Of a DNA stretch of 64,000 nt, positions 42,721 to 51,211 are shown piece after piece. How positions within the stretch are numbered: position 1 is the stretch's first letter; the number at the start of each line of letters is the position of its first letter. This DNA is from a bacterium (lineage in GTDB: Bacteria; Planctomycetota; JAFGQW01), in contig JAUHXU010000005.1 in NCBI GenBank assembly GCA_030426805.1, forward strand, positions 496,001-560,000, given 5' to 3'. The notes under the pieces are model-generated. The model was not told the DNA's origin, searched no databases, and saw only the letters and a list, made by a program, of their open reading frames with translations. The position numbers and the translations under genes are program-made.

Positions 42721-42787
42721 ACGACCGCAGGCCGAGAGAACAGGCGTTCTCGTCGGTTCGCGACGGCGGCGCGGCAGGAGGCATCAG

Positions 42788-45232
42788 ATGAGCGGGCGGT
42801 CGGACCCGTCACACGGTCCGGGAAAACACCTGTGGGTAATCTGCTCCCGGGGCAGTCGGCACCGGTTCCTCCGCGGAATCATCACGCACGACCTCGTGCT
42901 GCGCGGCGTCGACTTCGACGATGCCTACGCGACGGCGCGCGCCGTCCGGGACCGCGTCGGCGACCGTGCCACCGTCACGACGTCCGAGATTCGCGACCTC
43001 GTCCAAGAGGAACTCGCGCGGGTGTTCGGCGAGGACATGCCGCTCGCCGCGGGCCCGGTCGCGCCGGAGATTCCTGAGCTGCGGGTAATCTACCAGGGGC
43101 AGTCGCAGCCGTTCTCGCGCGGGCTCCTCGCGCGCAGCATCCACGCCGCGGGCCCCGACCTCGACCGCGCCTACTGGATCGCGACGCGGGTGCAAGCCGA
43201 CCTCCGCGACGCGAGCCCGGTCCCGAGCCGCGAGATCGCACGACGGGTGACCGAGCTGCTCGAAGAGCACGAGGGGCACGACACCGCGTGGCGGTACCAA
43301 CTCGTCCGTCGCGTTCACCGGCTCCCGCGTCCGCTCGTGATCTACGTCGGCGGGGCCAGCGGCACCGGCAAGTCGTCGCTCGCACTCTCGCTCGCACCGC
43401 TGTTGCGCATCTACCGCATCATCGCGACCGACACCGTGCGCCAGGTCATGCGGATGGTCTTCTCGCAGTCGATCCTCCCGGGGCTGCACAGCTCGAGCTT
43501 CGAGGTCCCCCCCGACGGCTACGACGAGGAGCAGCTTCGCGCCCTCGGCGGCGAGGACTACCGCAAGCGGTTGATCGCGTCGTTCCAGGAGCAGGCGACA
43601 CGGGTCAACGTCGGCGTGCGTGCGGTCGTCGAGCGTGCGATCGCCGAGAACATGAGCGTGCTGCTCGAAGGCGTGCACCTGTACCCGCCGATCGTCCCGT
43701 TCGCCGATCTCGATGGCGCGGCGTATCAGGTGCCGCTGATGCTCGGCACGATGGACGAGGAGACGCACCGGACGCGCTTCCTGACGCGGGCCCGGCGTGG
43801 CGGCCGAAAGGCCGAACGCTTCCTCGACCACTTCACCGGCATCCGGATCCTCCACGACTTCCTGCTCGAGAGCGCCGAGACCCACGACGTCGGCCTGCAG
43901 GACACGTCCACCGTCGACGACGGGCCCACGCACGCGATGCGCCTGCTCACGAGCGCGCTCGAGAAGCGGATCCCCCGCCTCGGACCGACCGGCCGCACGT
44001 CGACCGGCGCGCTGATCCCGACCCTGCTCGTGATCATCGACGGCATGCCCGACCGCGCCGCGCGCGCGCTCAGCGGGCGGACGCCGCTGCAAGCCGCGCA
44101 CACGCCGACGCTCGATCGACTCGCCCGCGAAGGGCAGTGCGGGCTCGCCGACGCGATCGGCCCCGGCATCGTGCCCGACACCGCCGCGGGAACGCTCGCG
44201 CTGCTCGGCCAGTCGCCGCTCGCGATCAAGCGCGGTCCGGTCGAAGCGCTCGGCAGCGGCATCGAACTCGAGCCGGGCGACATTGCGCTGCGCGGCAACT
44301 TCGCGACGATCGACGACGAAGGGCTGATCGTCGACCGGCGCGCCGGGCGTGTGCGCGACGAGGCGTTGGCGCTCGCCGAGGCGTTGCAAGCGATCCGCCT
44401 CGACGACTTCCCGGACGTCTCGGTCGTCGTCGCGCCGGCGACCGAGCACCGCCTCGCGATCGTGCTCCGCGGGCCGGGCCTGTCGTCGAACATCCGCGGC
44501 AGCGATCCGGGTGACGGCGCGCCCACGCAAGAGCCGCTCGCGCCGGAGGCGTTCGATCCGGTCGACTCGAACGCCGTGCACACCGCCGCGGTGCTCGCGG
44601 CCTTCGAACGTGAAGCGCGGCGCGCGCTGTCGGATCACCCGGCGAACGTCGAGCGCGGGTCGCGCGGTCTGCCGCCCGCCAACGCCGTGCTGACGCGCGG
44701 TGCCGGCCGCGTGCACGACCTCGTGCCGCTCGAAGACGGCGGCGTGCAGCTCGAACTCGCGTGCGTCGCCGGCGACAAGACGATCCTCGGACTCGCGCAA
44801 TTCCTCGGTGCGACCCCGATCACCGACGACGCGTTCACCGCGAACCTCGACACCGACCTCGCCGGGAAGTTCGATCGCGCTCGCGATGCGCTGCGCGAGC
44901 ACGACCTCGTGATCCTGCACCTGAAGGGCGCCGACATCGCCGCACACGACCAGCGCCCCGAGCAGAAAGCCGCGTTCTTCGAGCGCGTCGACGAACAGCT
45001 CGGTCGGCTGCTCGACAACCGCGACGGCGCGCTACGCATCGCGGTCGCGGCCGATCACGCGACGCTGTCGGACAGCGGCCAGCACGCCGCCGACCCGACG
45101 CCGGTCGTGATCTGGGGCGAGGGCATCACGGCCGACGACGTACAGGTATTCGACGAGTTCTCGGTCGCCACCGGCGAGTTGCAGCGCTTCCCGTTGCAGA
45201 TGCTGCTCCGCCAGCTGTTCGACCTCGCGTAG
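42788..45232 (+). CDS. 2-phosphoglycerate kinase-like domain fused to archaeal-type phosphoglycerate mutase
   Basis: 814 residues, cytoplasmic. Residues 15-165 resemble the ATP-cone-like N-terminus of archaeal 2-phosphoglycerate kinase. Residues 180-400 are its P-loop kinase domain (Walker A GGASGTGKS at 188-196, then LLEGVHLYPP and the FTGIRILHDFLL tail). Residues 410-814 are an alkaline-phosphatase-fold phosphoglycerate mutase of the archaeal apgM type: metal Asp D418 in IIDGM, LKGADIAAHDQRPE, and ADHATLSDSGQH near the end. The family's usual SDTAH nucleophile segment reads PDTAAGT (463-469). Together the domains could turn 3-phosphoglycerate into 2,3-bisphosphoglycerate. AGGAGG precedes the ATG by 6 nt. 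Location opposite the pst operon hints at phosphate storage or signalling. Confidence 0.82.
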   Translation: MSGRSDPSHGPGKHLWVICSRGSRHRFLRGIITHDLVLRGVDFDDAYATARAVRDRVGDRATVTTSEIRDLVQEELARVFGEDMPLAAGPVAPEIPELRVIYQGQSQPFSRGLLARSIHAAGPDLDRAYWIATRVQADLRDASPVPSREIARRVTELLEEHEGHDTAWRYQLVRRVHRLPRPLVIYVGGASGTGKSSLALSLAPLLRIYRIIATDTVRQVMRMVFSQSILPGLHSSSFEVPPDGYDEEQLRALGGEDYRKRLIASFQEQATRVNVGVRAVVERAIAENMSVLLEGVHLYPPIVPFADLDGAAYQVPLMLGTMDEETHRTRFLTRARRGGRKAERFLDHFTGIRILHDFLLESAETHDVGLQDTSTVDDGPTHAMRLLTSALEKRIPRLGPTGRTSTGALIPTLLVIIDGMPDRAARALSGRTPLQAAHTPTLDRLAREGQCGLADAIGPGIVPDTAAGTLALLGQSPLAIKRGPVEALGSGIELEPGDIALRGNFATIDDEGLIVDRRAGRVRDEALALAEALQAIRLDDFPDVSVVVAPATEHRLAIVLRGPGLSSNIRGSDPGDGAPTQEPLAPEAFDPVDSNAVHTAAVLAAFEREARRALSDHPANVERGSRGLPPANAVLTRGAGRVHDLVPLEDGGVQLELACVAGDKTILGLAQFLGATPITDDAFTANLDTDLAGKFDRARDALREHDLVILHLKGADIAAHDQRPEQKAAFFERVDEQLGRLLDNRDGALRIAVAADHATLSDSGQHAADPTPVVIWGEGITADDVQVFDEFSVATGELQRFPLQMLLRQLFDLA

Positions 45233-45245
45233 TCGCCGGTCGCCG

Positions 45246-46226
45246 CTACGAGTGGATCACGCGCGCGCCGTGCTCGCTGACGCGAAACGGCACTTCGAAC
45301 GCGTCGTCGAGCGCGGCGCGCACCGCTTCCCCACGATCGGGCGGCACGCAGAGCAGCAAGAACCCGCCGCCCCCCGCGCCGAGCAGCTTGCCGCCGCACG
45401 CCCCGGCCGCGCACGCGCGCTCGTAGGCTGCATCCACCGCGTCGGTCGACACCGCGGTCGCGAGCGAGCGCTTGAGGCGCCACGATTCGTCGAGCAAGCG
45501 ACCGAACGCGATCGGATCCCACGGCTCGCGAAGCAGCCCCTCGCCGCGGTCGACGATGTCGAGCATCGCGCGTAGCGCGTCGTCGTTCGCGGTGCCGCGC
45601 GCCTCGACCGCGTCGATCGCGTCGGACGAGTCGCGCGCGATGCCGGTGTAGTAGAGGCGAAGCCACTCGCCGAGCCCCGCCTCGACGCCCGGGCCGAGCC
45701 CCGGCGACGTGACCGTGACGGTGCCGTCCGGGCGGAAGTCGAGGCGGCGGAGCCCGCCGTGCGCGGCGAGCCACTGGTCCTGCCACCCGCCCGACTCGCC
45801 GATCACGTCGCGCTCGATCCGCACCGCTTCCTCCGCGAGCCGCACGCTGCCGGGCGCATCGCCCGCCCGCGCGAGCAGTGCGAGCACGAGTCCGACCGTG
45901 AACGACGACGACGTGCCGAGCCCGGTGCGCGCGGGAAGCTCCGCGAAGTAGTTGATCTCGACGCCACCGTCGATGCCGCGGGCCTCCAGGCACGCGCGCA
46001 CGACCGGGTTGTCGAGTTCCGCCGGCGATCGCACGAGTTCGAGCTTCGACGTCGCGACGCGGATCGTGTAGTCGAAGCACGGCGGCAGCTCGGATACGGC
46101 GAGGTGGCAGTACCGGTCGATCGCGGCGCCGAGCACCGCGCCGCGCTCGCGGCGAAACCAGCTCGGCAGGTCGGTGCCGCCGCCGAAGAAGCTGACGCGA
46201 AACGGCGCGCGGGTGAGGACGATCAT
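45246..46226 (-). CDS. GHMP sugar kinase, D-glycero-D-manno-heptose-7-phosphate kinase-like
   Basis: 326 residues. Family marks are APFRVSFFGGGTDLP at the N-terminus, the ATP-binding ARTGLGTSSSFTVG, and KLLGAGGGGFLLL near the C-terminus. FGGGTD is characteristic of the heptose/fucose kinase branch (HddA-like). It should phosphorylate C1 of a heptose phosphate or a related sugar. Last gene of a four-gene operon; the upstream nucleotidyltransferase fusion would activate its product. A TATCAT box ends 6 nt before the ATG and could give an extra leaderless transcript. Confidence 0.82.
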   Translation of the reverse strand: MIVLTRAPFRVSFFGGGTDLPSWFRRERGAVLGAAIDRYCHLAVSELPPCFDYTIRVATSKLELVRSPAELDNPVVRACLEARGIDGGVEINYFAELPARTGLGTSSSFTVGLVLALLARAGDAPGSVRLAEEAVRIERDVIGESGGWQDQWLAAHGGLRRLDFRPDGTVTVTSPGLGPGVEAGLGEWLRLYYTGIARDSSDAIDAVEARGTANDDALRAMLDIVDRGEGLLREPWDPIAFGRLLDESWRLKRSLATAVSTDAVDAAYERACAAGACGGKLLGAGGGGFLLLCVPPDRGEAVRAALDDAFEVPFRVSEHGARVIHS

Positions 46227-46232
46227 GGTCGG

Positions 46233-46238
46233 ATGATA
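46233..46238 (-). promoter_or_regulatory. -10 box TATCAT before the GHMP kinase gene
   Basis: On the minus strand the box ends exactly 6 nt before the ATG at 46226, inside the 20-bp gap after the upstream stop. No convincing -35 is seen. It would give an internal leaderless transcript. Confidence 0.35.
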
Positions 46239-46246
46239 CCCGTTCG

Positions 46247-47788
46247 TCAGGCCCGGCGCTCGCGCGCGTCGCGTTCGGCGACGAACGCTCGGGCGCGCTG
46301 GAGGCCGTCCGGTGTGCCGGCGTCGATGAAGCGGAGGTCGGGAACGACGTGTGCGTGCAGGTCGCCGGTCGCGATCAGCGCGGGCAGCAACTCGCGCTCG
46401 AGCGATGCTGCCCCCGGTGGACCGAACGTGCCGCCGAGTCGCTCGACGAAGCGTTCGCGGTCGATCGCGATGCAGCCGGCGTAGACGAGGCCGCGGCCGG
46501 TGTGCGCCTTCTCGTCGAACGCCGTCACACGCCCGTCGGGGGCGACCGCGACGCGGCCGCTCTCCGAGGCGTCGTCGACCGGTGAGACGAGCAGCGTCGC
46601 GATCGCACCTGCGCGGACGTGGTGCTTCACGAGTCGCTCGGGGTCGAAGCCGTCGTAGAGCGTGTCGCCGTTGATCACGAGCGCGTGCGGCTTCGGCGTG
46701 CGCGCGAGCGCCGCGAGCACCGCACCGCCGGTGCCGATCGGTTCGGACTCGACGAACCGGTCGACGTGGCGGCGGCCGAGGCCGGCTTCGAGCGCGGCGA
46801 GCACGTCTTCGGCGCGGTGGCCGAGCAGCGCGTAGAAGCGGTCGTAGCCGGCACGCTCGAACGGCTCCAGCACACACGCCGCGAGCGCGCGGCCACCGAC
46901 GTCGACGGCCGGCTTCGGCACGTCGCCGCCGAGCCGCGTGCCGCGGCCGCCGGCGAGGAGGAAGACGCGCACCTCGGCGCGGCTCTCGCACCGCACGTAG
47001 TCCTGCGCGAACGCGCGAAAGCGGCGCGTGCCGCCGTCGTCGGCGAACGCGGACGCGGCGATCGCGAAGTCGAGTTCGGGGAGCGCGTCGCCCGATGCGA
47101 GCCGGGTCTGGGCGGCGGCCTCGCCGGGCAAAGCGGTCTCGAGGCACGTCGCCGCGTCGGGCACCGCGTTGAACGTGCCGCCGTCGCGGATCAGCGCGAG
47201 CGCGCGGGCCGCGAACGCATCGACGTCGACGAGTTGCATCCGCGACGTCGGCGCGACCCACGGGCGCAAGCCCTCGAGCAAGTCGTAGACCGGCCCCTTC
47301 GCGAGCCCGGGGCCGAACAGGCCCGCCGGGCGGAGCACGAGCGGCGTCGGTACGCCCGCGCGAACGATGCGCTCGGCCTCGCGCTTGTGCGCGCCATACG
47401 GGCCGACGTCGCCGTCGGGCTCGTCGACCGGTGCGGTCGCGTCGGGCGTGGACACGTCGGCGTAGACCGCCGACGACGAGAGGTGCACGTAGTGCTCGGG
47501 GCGGAGCGTCTCGATGCGTTCGCGCACCGCATCGACGTTCGCGCGGCGGTCGGCGTCGGGGTCGCGCGCGGCGAGCACCTTGCTCGCGTTGCCGGCGCAG
47601 TCGATCACGACCGACACCGGGTCGCCCGGCCGCACGGGATCGATCCGGGTCGCGCATTCGAACGGCACGCCGTCGCGTTCGAGCCGGCGCTTGAACGCCG
47701 AGCCGATGAAGCCGAACGCGCCGACGAGCACGATCCGGCCGGGCCGCGCGCGCAGCCAGTCCGTCGTTCGATCGCCGGCCGCGCTCAC
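46247..47788 (-). CDS. Fusion of NAD-dependent SDR and sugar nucleotidyltransferase
   Basis: 513 residues. Residues 17-235 are an extended SDR (GAFGFIGS near 23-30, catalytic YGAHK at 131-135). Residues 273-505 are a nucleotidyltransferase with LAGGRGTRL at 278-286, the conserved Lys in PKPAVDVGG (K292), the nucleotide-sugar motif NGDT (373-376) and a final FIDAGTPDGL. The second half resembles the HddC/mannose-1-phosphate guanylyltransferase family. Together the chain could activate a sugar-1-phosphate and reduce or epimerise it. The downstream GHMP kinase would make the sugar-1-phosphate. The GTG start overlaps the upstream stop as GTGA. Confidence 0.8.
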   Translation of the reverse strand: MSAAGDRTTDWLRARPGRIVLVGAFGFIGSAFKRRLERDGVPFECATRIDPVRPGDPVSVVIDCAGNASKVLAARDPDADRRANVDAVRERIETLRPEHYVHLSSSAVYADVSTPDATAPVDEPDGDVGPYGAHKREAERIVRAGVPTPLVLRPAGLFGPGLAKGPVYDLLEGLRPWVAPTSRMQLVDVDAFAARALALIRDGGTFNAVPDAATCLETALPGEAAAQTRLASGDALPELDFAIAASAFADDGGTRRFRAFAQDYVRCESRAEVRVFLLAGGRGTRLGGDVPKPAVDVGGRALAACVLEPFERAGYDRFYALLGHRAEDVLAALEAGLGRRHVDRFVESEPIGTGGAVLAALARTPKPHALVINGDTLYDGFDPERLVKHHVRAGAIATLLVSPVDDASESGRVAVAPDGRVTAFDEKAHTGRGLVYAGCIAIDRERFVERLGGTFGPPGAASLERELLPALIATGDLHAHVVPDLRFIDAGTPDGLQRARAFVAERDARERRA

Positions 47789-48726
47789 ACCCGGACGTCC
47801 CCGCGGGCGACGTGCTCGGCGAACCACGCGTGCGTCGCGCGCAGGCCGTCCTCGAGCGTCGTCGGGCAGTCGATCCCGTGGGCGCGCATCTTCGTCACGT
47901 CGAGCACCTTCTCGCGCTGGCCGTCGGGTTTCGTCGTGTCCCACTCGATGCGGCCGGTGTAGCCGACGACGCGTGCGACCGTCTCGGCGAGTTCGCGGAT
48001 CGTCGTGCGTTCGCTGCGCGCGAGGTTGATCGGCTCGGGGTCGTCGTAGCGCTCGATCAGAAACGGCAGGCAGCGCGCGAGGTCGCCGGCGAAGAGGAAG
48101 TCGCGGCTCGGCTCACCGCTCCCCCAACACGTGACCGTTTCGTCGCCGCGCGCGGCCGCCTCGTGGAAACGCCGGACGAGCGCCGGCACGACGTGCGACT
48201 CGGCCTCGCGGAAGTTGTCCCACGGGCCGTAGACGTTGCCGGGGATCGCGACCGCGGACGACAGGCCGTACTGCCGGCGGTAGGCGTCGAGTTGCAGCGG
48301 CACCATACGCTTGGCCGCGGAATACGGCGCGTTGTCGGGCTGCGGGTAGCCGGCCCAGAGCGCGTGCTCGGGGATCGGGTGCGGCGCGTCTTTCGGATAC
48401 GAACAGCCGCCGACGAACGCGACGAAGCGCTGCACGCCGGCGACGTGTGCCGCGTGGATCGCGTGGGCGTTGATCAGCAGGTTCTCGTGGCAGAAGTCGG
48501 CCGGGCGGTCGCGGTTCGCGCCCAGGCCGCCGACGAGGCCGGCGAGGTGCACGACGACGTCGGGTCGGTGGTCGGCGAACATCCGCTCGGCGGCGCGCGG
48601 ATCGGTCAGGTCGTAGTCGGCGCGGTGGACGCCGACGACTTGCGGGTAGCGCTCGCGCAGGACCGGCAGCGCATTGCGGCCGAGGAAGCCGGTCGCACCG
48701 GTGACGAGAACGCGCTCCGGTGTCAT
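47785..48726 (-). CDS. GDP-L-fucose synthase-like NAD epimerase/reductase
   Basis: 313 residues. GATGFLGRN gives the Rossmann motif, followed by the family signature VVHLAGLVGGLGANRDRPADF, close to the AAKVGGI region of GDP-fucose synthases. The catalytic Ser/Cys region is VGGCSYP and the YxxxK motif is YSAAK. GDP-fucose synthases of the WcaG type carry out epimerisation and reduction of GDP-4-keto sugars; a 6-deoxy-heptose version would fit this operon. The stop overlaps the next gene (GTGA) and the start overlaps the previous stop (TGATG). Confidence 0.85.
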   Translation of the reverse strand: MTPERVLVTGATGFLGRNALPVLRERYPQVVGVHRADYDLTDPRAAERMFADHRPDVVVHLAGLVGGLGANRDRPADFCHENLLINAHAIHAAHVAGVQRFVAFVGGCSYPKDAPHPIPEHALWAGYPQPDNAPYSAAKRMVPLQLDAYRRQYGLSSAVAIPGNVYGPWDNFREAESHVVPALVRRFHEAAARGDETVTCWGSGEPSRDFLFAGDLARCLPFLIERYDDPEPINLARSERTTIRELAETVARVVGYTGRIEWDTTKPDGQREKVLDVTKMRAHGIDCPTTLEDGLRATHAWFAEHVARGDVRV

Positions 48727-49670
48727 CACGCGTTTCCGAACGTCGCGCCGTCGAGCATCGCGAACGCGCGGCGGAGCGACTCGAGCCCGGCGGGCACCGA
48801 GCGGGTCGCCTTGTGGCCGGCGCGCTCGATCTTCGCGTTCGAGATCACGTAGTTGCGCTGGTCGGGATCGGTGCCGGTCGCCGACTCGGTCCACGTGAAA
48901 CCGGGGAACGCGCCGCGGACGAGTTCGCACAGCGCGCGCTTCGACAGGTTCGCGTCGCTGAGCCCGAAGTTGTACGGGCCGTCGTCGAGCGCGGCTCCCT
49001 TCTCGACGGCGAACGCGAACAGGTCGGCGACGTCCTCGACTGCGACGAAGTTGCGAACGTAGTCGGCCTCGAAGAGGACGAGCGTGCGGTCGCGCCACGC
49101 GCGCCACGCGAAGTCGTTGACGAGCAGGTCGAGCCGCATCCGCGGCGACACGCCGAACACGGTCGCGAGCCGGAACGTCACCGCGTTGCCGGCGTCGAGG
49201 AGCAGCGCCTCGGCCTCGACCTTCGAACGCCCGTAGAGCGACACCGGGTTCAGCGCCGTCGACTCGTCGCACGCGGTCGTGCCGTCGGTCTTGCCGTAGC
49301 CCGAGTTCGTCGTCGGGAAGAGCACGCGCTGGTCGGGCGAGCGCAGGCGGTTCAAGAGCGCGATCGCGTCGCGGTTGATCGTCACGGCGTCGAACGGCTC
49401 GCGGTCGCACGCCGGCGCGCCGACGATGCCGGCGAGCGGGATCACGACGTCGGCCGACGCGAGCGCGCGCCGGACCGTCGCCTCGTCGCGCACGTCGCCC
49501 CGGATCACGTCGAGCCGCGAATCCCCCGCACACCCGAGCAGACTCGTCCGCGATACGCGGAAGTCGTCGAGCGCGGTCACCCGGCAGCCGGCCGCCAACA
49601 GCCGTGGCACGAGCGTCGATCCGAGATACCCGGCCGCACCGGTCACGAGAACGTGGGGAGAGGAACCCAT
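48726..49670 (-). CDS. NAD-dependent epimerase/dehydratase, first gene of the sugar operon
   Basis: 314 residues, extended SDR. GAAGYLGSTLV near the N-terminus binds NAD. The catalytic Ser/Thr lies near TTNSGYGKTDG and the YxxxK is YGRSK. It is similar in length and fold to dTDP/GDP-sugar epimerases. First of four overlapping or tightly spaced genes, so it probably acts early, for example on GDP- or ADP-heptose. The GAGAGGA-like SD is just upstream of the ATG at 49670; an upstream in-frame ATG adds six residues without SD support. Confidence 0.83.
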   Translation of the reverse strand: MGSSPHVLVTGAAGYLGSTLVPRLLAAGCRVTALDDFRVSRTSLLGCAGDSRLDVIRGDVRDEATVRRALASADVVIPLAGIVGAPACDREPFDAVTINRDAIALLNRLRSPDQRVLFPTTNSGYGKTDGTTACDESTALNPVSLYGRSKVEAEALLLDAGNAVTFRLATVFGVSPRMRLDLLVNDFAWRAWRDRTLVLFEADYVRNFVAVEDVADLFAFAVEKGAALDDGPYNFGLSDANLSKRALCELVRGAFPGFTWTESATGTDPDQRNYVISNAKIERAGHKATRSVPAGLESLRRAFAMLDGATFGNA

Positions 49671-49726
49671 GGCAGAGTCGTACACCATCGCCCCGAACCC
49701 CGGCAACCCGACGCCCGCTTTTTGTA

Positions 49727-50209
49727 TCAGCCGCGGCGCGCGCGGACCCAGCCGACGAGTGCGACGATCGTCAGCAGCGTGTGTGCGCCGACGAACGCCC
49801 AGAGCCACACGGGCAGGCTCCGCAGCCGGTCGCGAAGCGTCGGTTCGGCGCCGGTCTCGGCGATCAGGTCGCGGACCGTGCCGTCGAGCTGGTAGGCGGC
49901 GAGCGTGAAGCCGTGCTCGATCGTGTGGCCGCTGTCGTCGTCGATCGTCAGTCGGAAGTAGCCCGGGGGCGGTGCGTCGAAGAGCGCGGTGCCGTCCTTT
50001 GCGGTGCGAGCCTCGAGCGCGATGCCGTCGCGACCGCGGAGTTTCACGGCGACGCCGATCATCGGGTAGCCGCCCTCATACGCCGCGTGGATGCGGAGCC
50101 GGCGGTCGGGCGTCGTCGTGACGGAGAACGTCGAGTCGTGTGCGGCGGCTGCGGGAGCGATCGCCGCGAGCGCGAGGCACAGAACGACGGCGGTACGGAT
50201 CGGGTGCAT
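49727..50209 (-). CDS. Exported regulatory-like domain protein with C-terminal membrane anchor
   Basis: 160 residues. A signal peptide ends in PAAA and the mature chain begins AHDST. A short carboxypeptidase-regulatory-like or transthyretin-like beta domain fills about 28-105 (IHAAYEGGYPMIGVAVKLRG). A C-terminal helix (about 135-155) with trailing RARRG anchors it. The AHD start matches the mature start of the divergent DUF4198-type protein, so the two may share a metal-handling role; that is inference. The start is supported by GGAGGAAG upstream. Confidence 0.6.
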   Translation of the reverse strand: MHPIRTAVVLCLALAAIAPAAAAHDSTFSVTTTPDRRLRIHAAYEGGYPMIGVAVKLRGRDGIALEARTAKDGTALFDAPPPGYFRLTIDDDSGHTIEHGFTLAAYQLDGTVRDLIAETGAEPTLRDRLRSLPVWLWAFVGAHTLLTIVALVGWVRARRG

Positions 50210-50248
50210 GGTGTCTCTTCCTCCGTCCTCGATTGTAGCCCGCGTCGG

Positions 50249-50278
50249 TTGCCGGCCGCGCCGCGGATCGAGTATCGT
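50249..50278 (+). promoter_or_regulatory. Promoter of the DUF4198-type gene
   Basis: TTGCCG (50249-50254), an 18-bp spacer and TATCGT (50273-50278). The -10 ends 21 nt before the ATG at 50300, leaving room for the SD GAAGGA. Confidence 0.4.
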
Positions 50279-50299
50279 CGGAAGCCACGAAGGACTCTG

Positions 50300-51118
50300 A
50301 TGAAAGGTATCGAGATGCGACTATCGTGCGCCGCCGCGATCGTGCTTTGCTGCGCGACCGCGCTGCCCGCCCACGACGTGTGGGTCCAGACGAACACGAA
50401 CGTCATCCGAAAAGGTGACGTGATCTACGCCGACATGATGCTCGGCAACCACGGCAATGACCACCGCGACTTCAAGCTCGCGGCGAAGATGCGCGTGTCG
50501 ACCGGGCGCTTCACGTGGACCTCGCCCGATGGCAAGGTGCGCGACCTGGTGCCGAGCAGCATCGACATGGGCTACACGCCGAAGGAGGGTTTCTGGAGCA
50601 CGAGGGTCGTCTCGGATCAGGAGGGCATGCACCTCGTCGCGTTCGAGTCGAGCGCGGTCGTTCCCTACGCGCCGAAGCGCGCGGTGAAGAGTGCGAAGAC
50701 GTGGTTCGTCGTGAGCCCGTCGCTCGATCGCGTGCCGATCATGGAGGGCGCGTTCGCGAAGCCGCTCGGCCATGCGCTCGAACTCGTCCCGCTGACGAAC
50801 CCGATCACACCGATGGCCGCGGGCACGGAGATCGAGGTGAAGCTCCTGTTCAACGGCAAGCCGCTCGCGAACGAGAAGGTGTCGTTCATCCCGCGCGGCG
50901 TCGAGCTCGACAAGGGCTTCGACAAGCGATACGAGTGCATGACCGACGCCGACGGGATCGCGAACTTCACGCCGACCGACGGCAACTACTACCTGATCGT
51001 CGCGCACAAGAAGACCGACGAGAAGGGCGTCGGCAAGAACGGCAAGCCCTACGAGTTCACCCAATACGGCGCGACGATGACCCTCTTCGTCCCCCAGATC
51101 TGCCCCTGCTGCGGATAA
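50300..51118 (+). CDS. Exported DUF4198-type protein (putative metal-uptake accessory)
   Basis: 272 residues. The signal peptide ends at ALPA, giving a mature N-terminus HDVWVQ. This matches the family, where the first His is conserved and could bind a metal with the amino terminus. A beta-sandwich domain (about 30-150) is followed by a second sandwich (about 165-265, VKLLFNGKPLANEKVSF to YYLIVAHKKT). The last residues CPCCG are a further possible metal site. DUF4198 members are often linked to nickel/cobalt or TonB uptake systems. The start at 50300 has GAAGGA 5 nt upstream; 50315 is a close alternative. Confidence 0.72.
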   Translation: MKGIEMRLSCAAAIVLCCATALPAHDVWVQTNTNVIRKGDVIYADMMLGNHGNDHRDFKLAAKMRVSTGRFTWTSPDGKVRDLVPSSIDMGYTPKEGFWSTRVVSDQEGMHLVAFESSAVVPYAPKRAVKSAKTWFVVSPSLDRVPIMEGAFAKPLGHALELVPLTNPITPMAAGTEIEVKLLFNGKPLANEKVSFIPRGVELDKGFDKRYECMTDADGIANFTPTDGNYYLIVAHKKTDEKGVGKNGKPYEFTQYGATMTLFVPQICPCCG

Positions 51119-51129
51119 CCCACCGCCGC

Positions 51130-51201
51130 ATGGCCGAAAAGCCGGACATCCGGCGGGGTGCAATCGCTTGCACTGCCCGTTTTGGCCGACGTTCCGGCCA
51201 T
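51130..51201. terminator. Tandem hairpins between convergent genes
   Basis: Three stems fill the 93-bp gap: GCCGG/CCGGC with a 4-nt loop (51141-51154), GTGCAA/TTGCAC with a 4-nt loop (51158-51173) and GGCCG/CGGCC (51184-51199). An outer ATGGCCG/CGGCCAT pair encloses them. A two-way terminator is likely. Confidence 0.45.
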
Positions 51202-51211
51202 CGAGGGCGGG

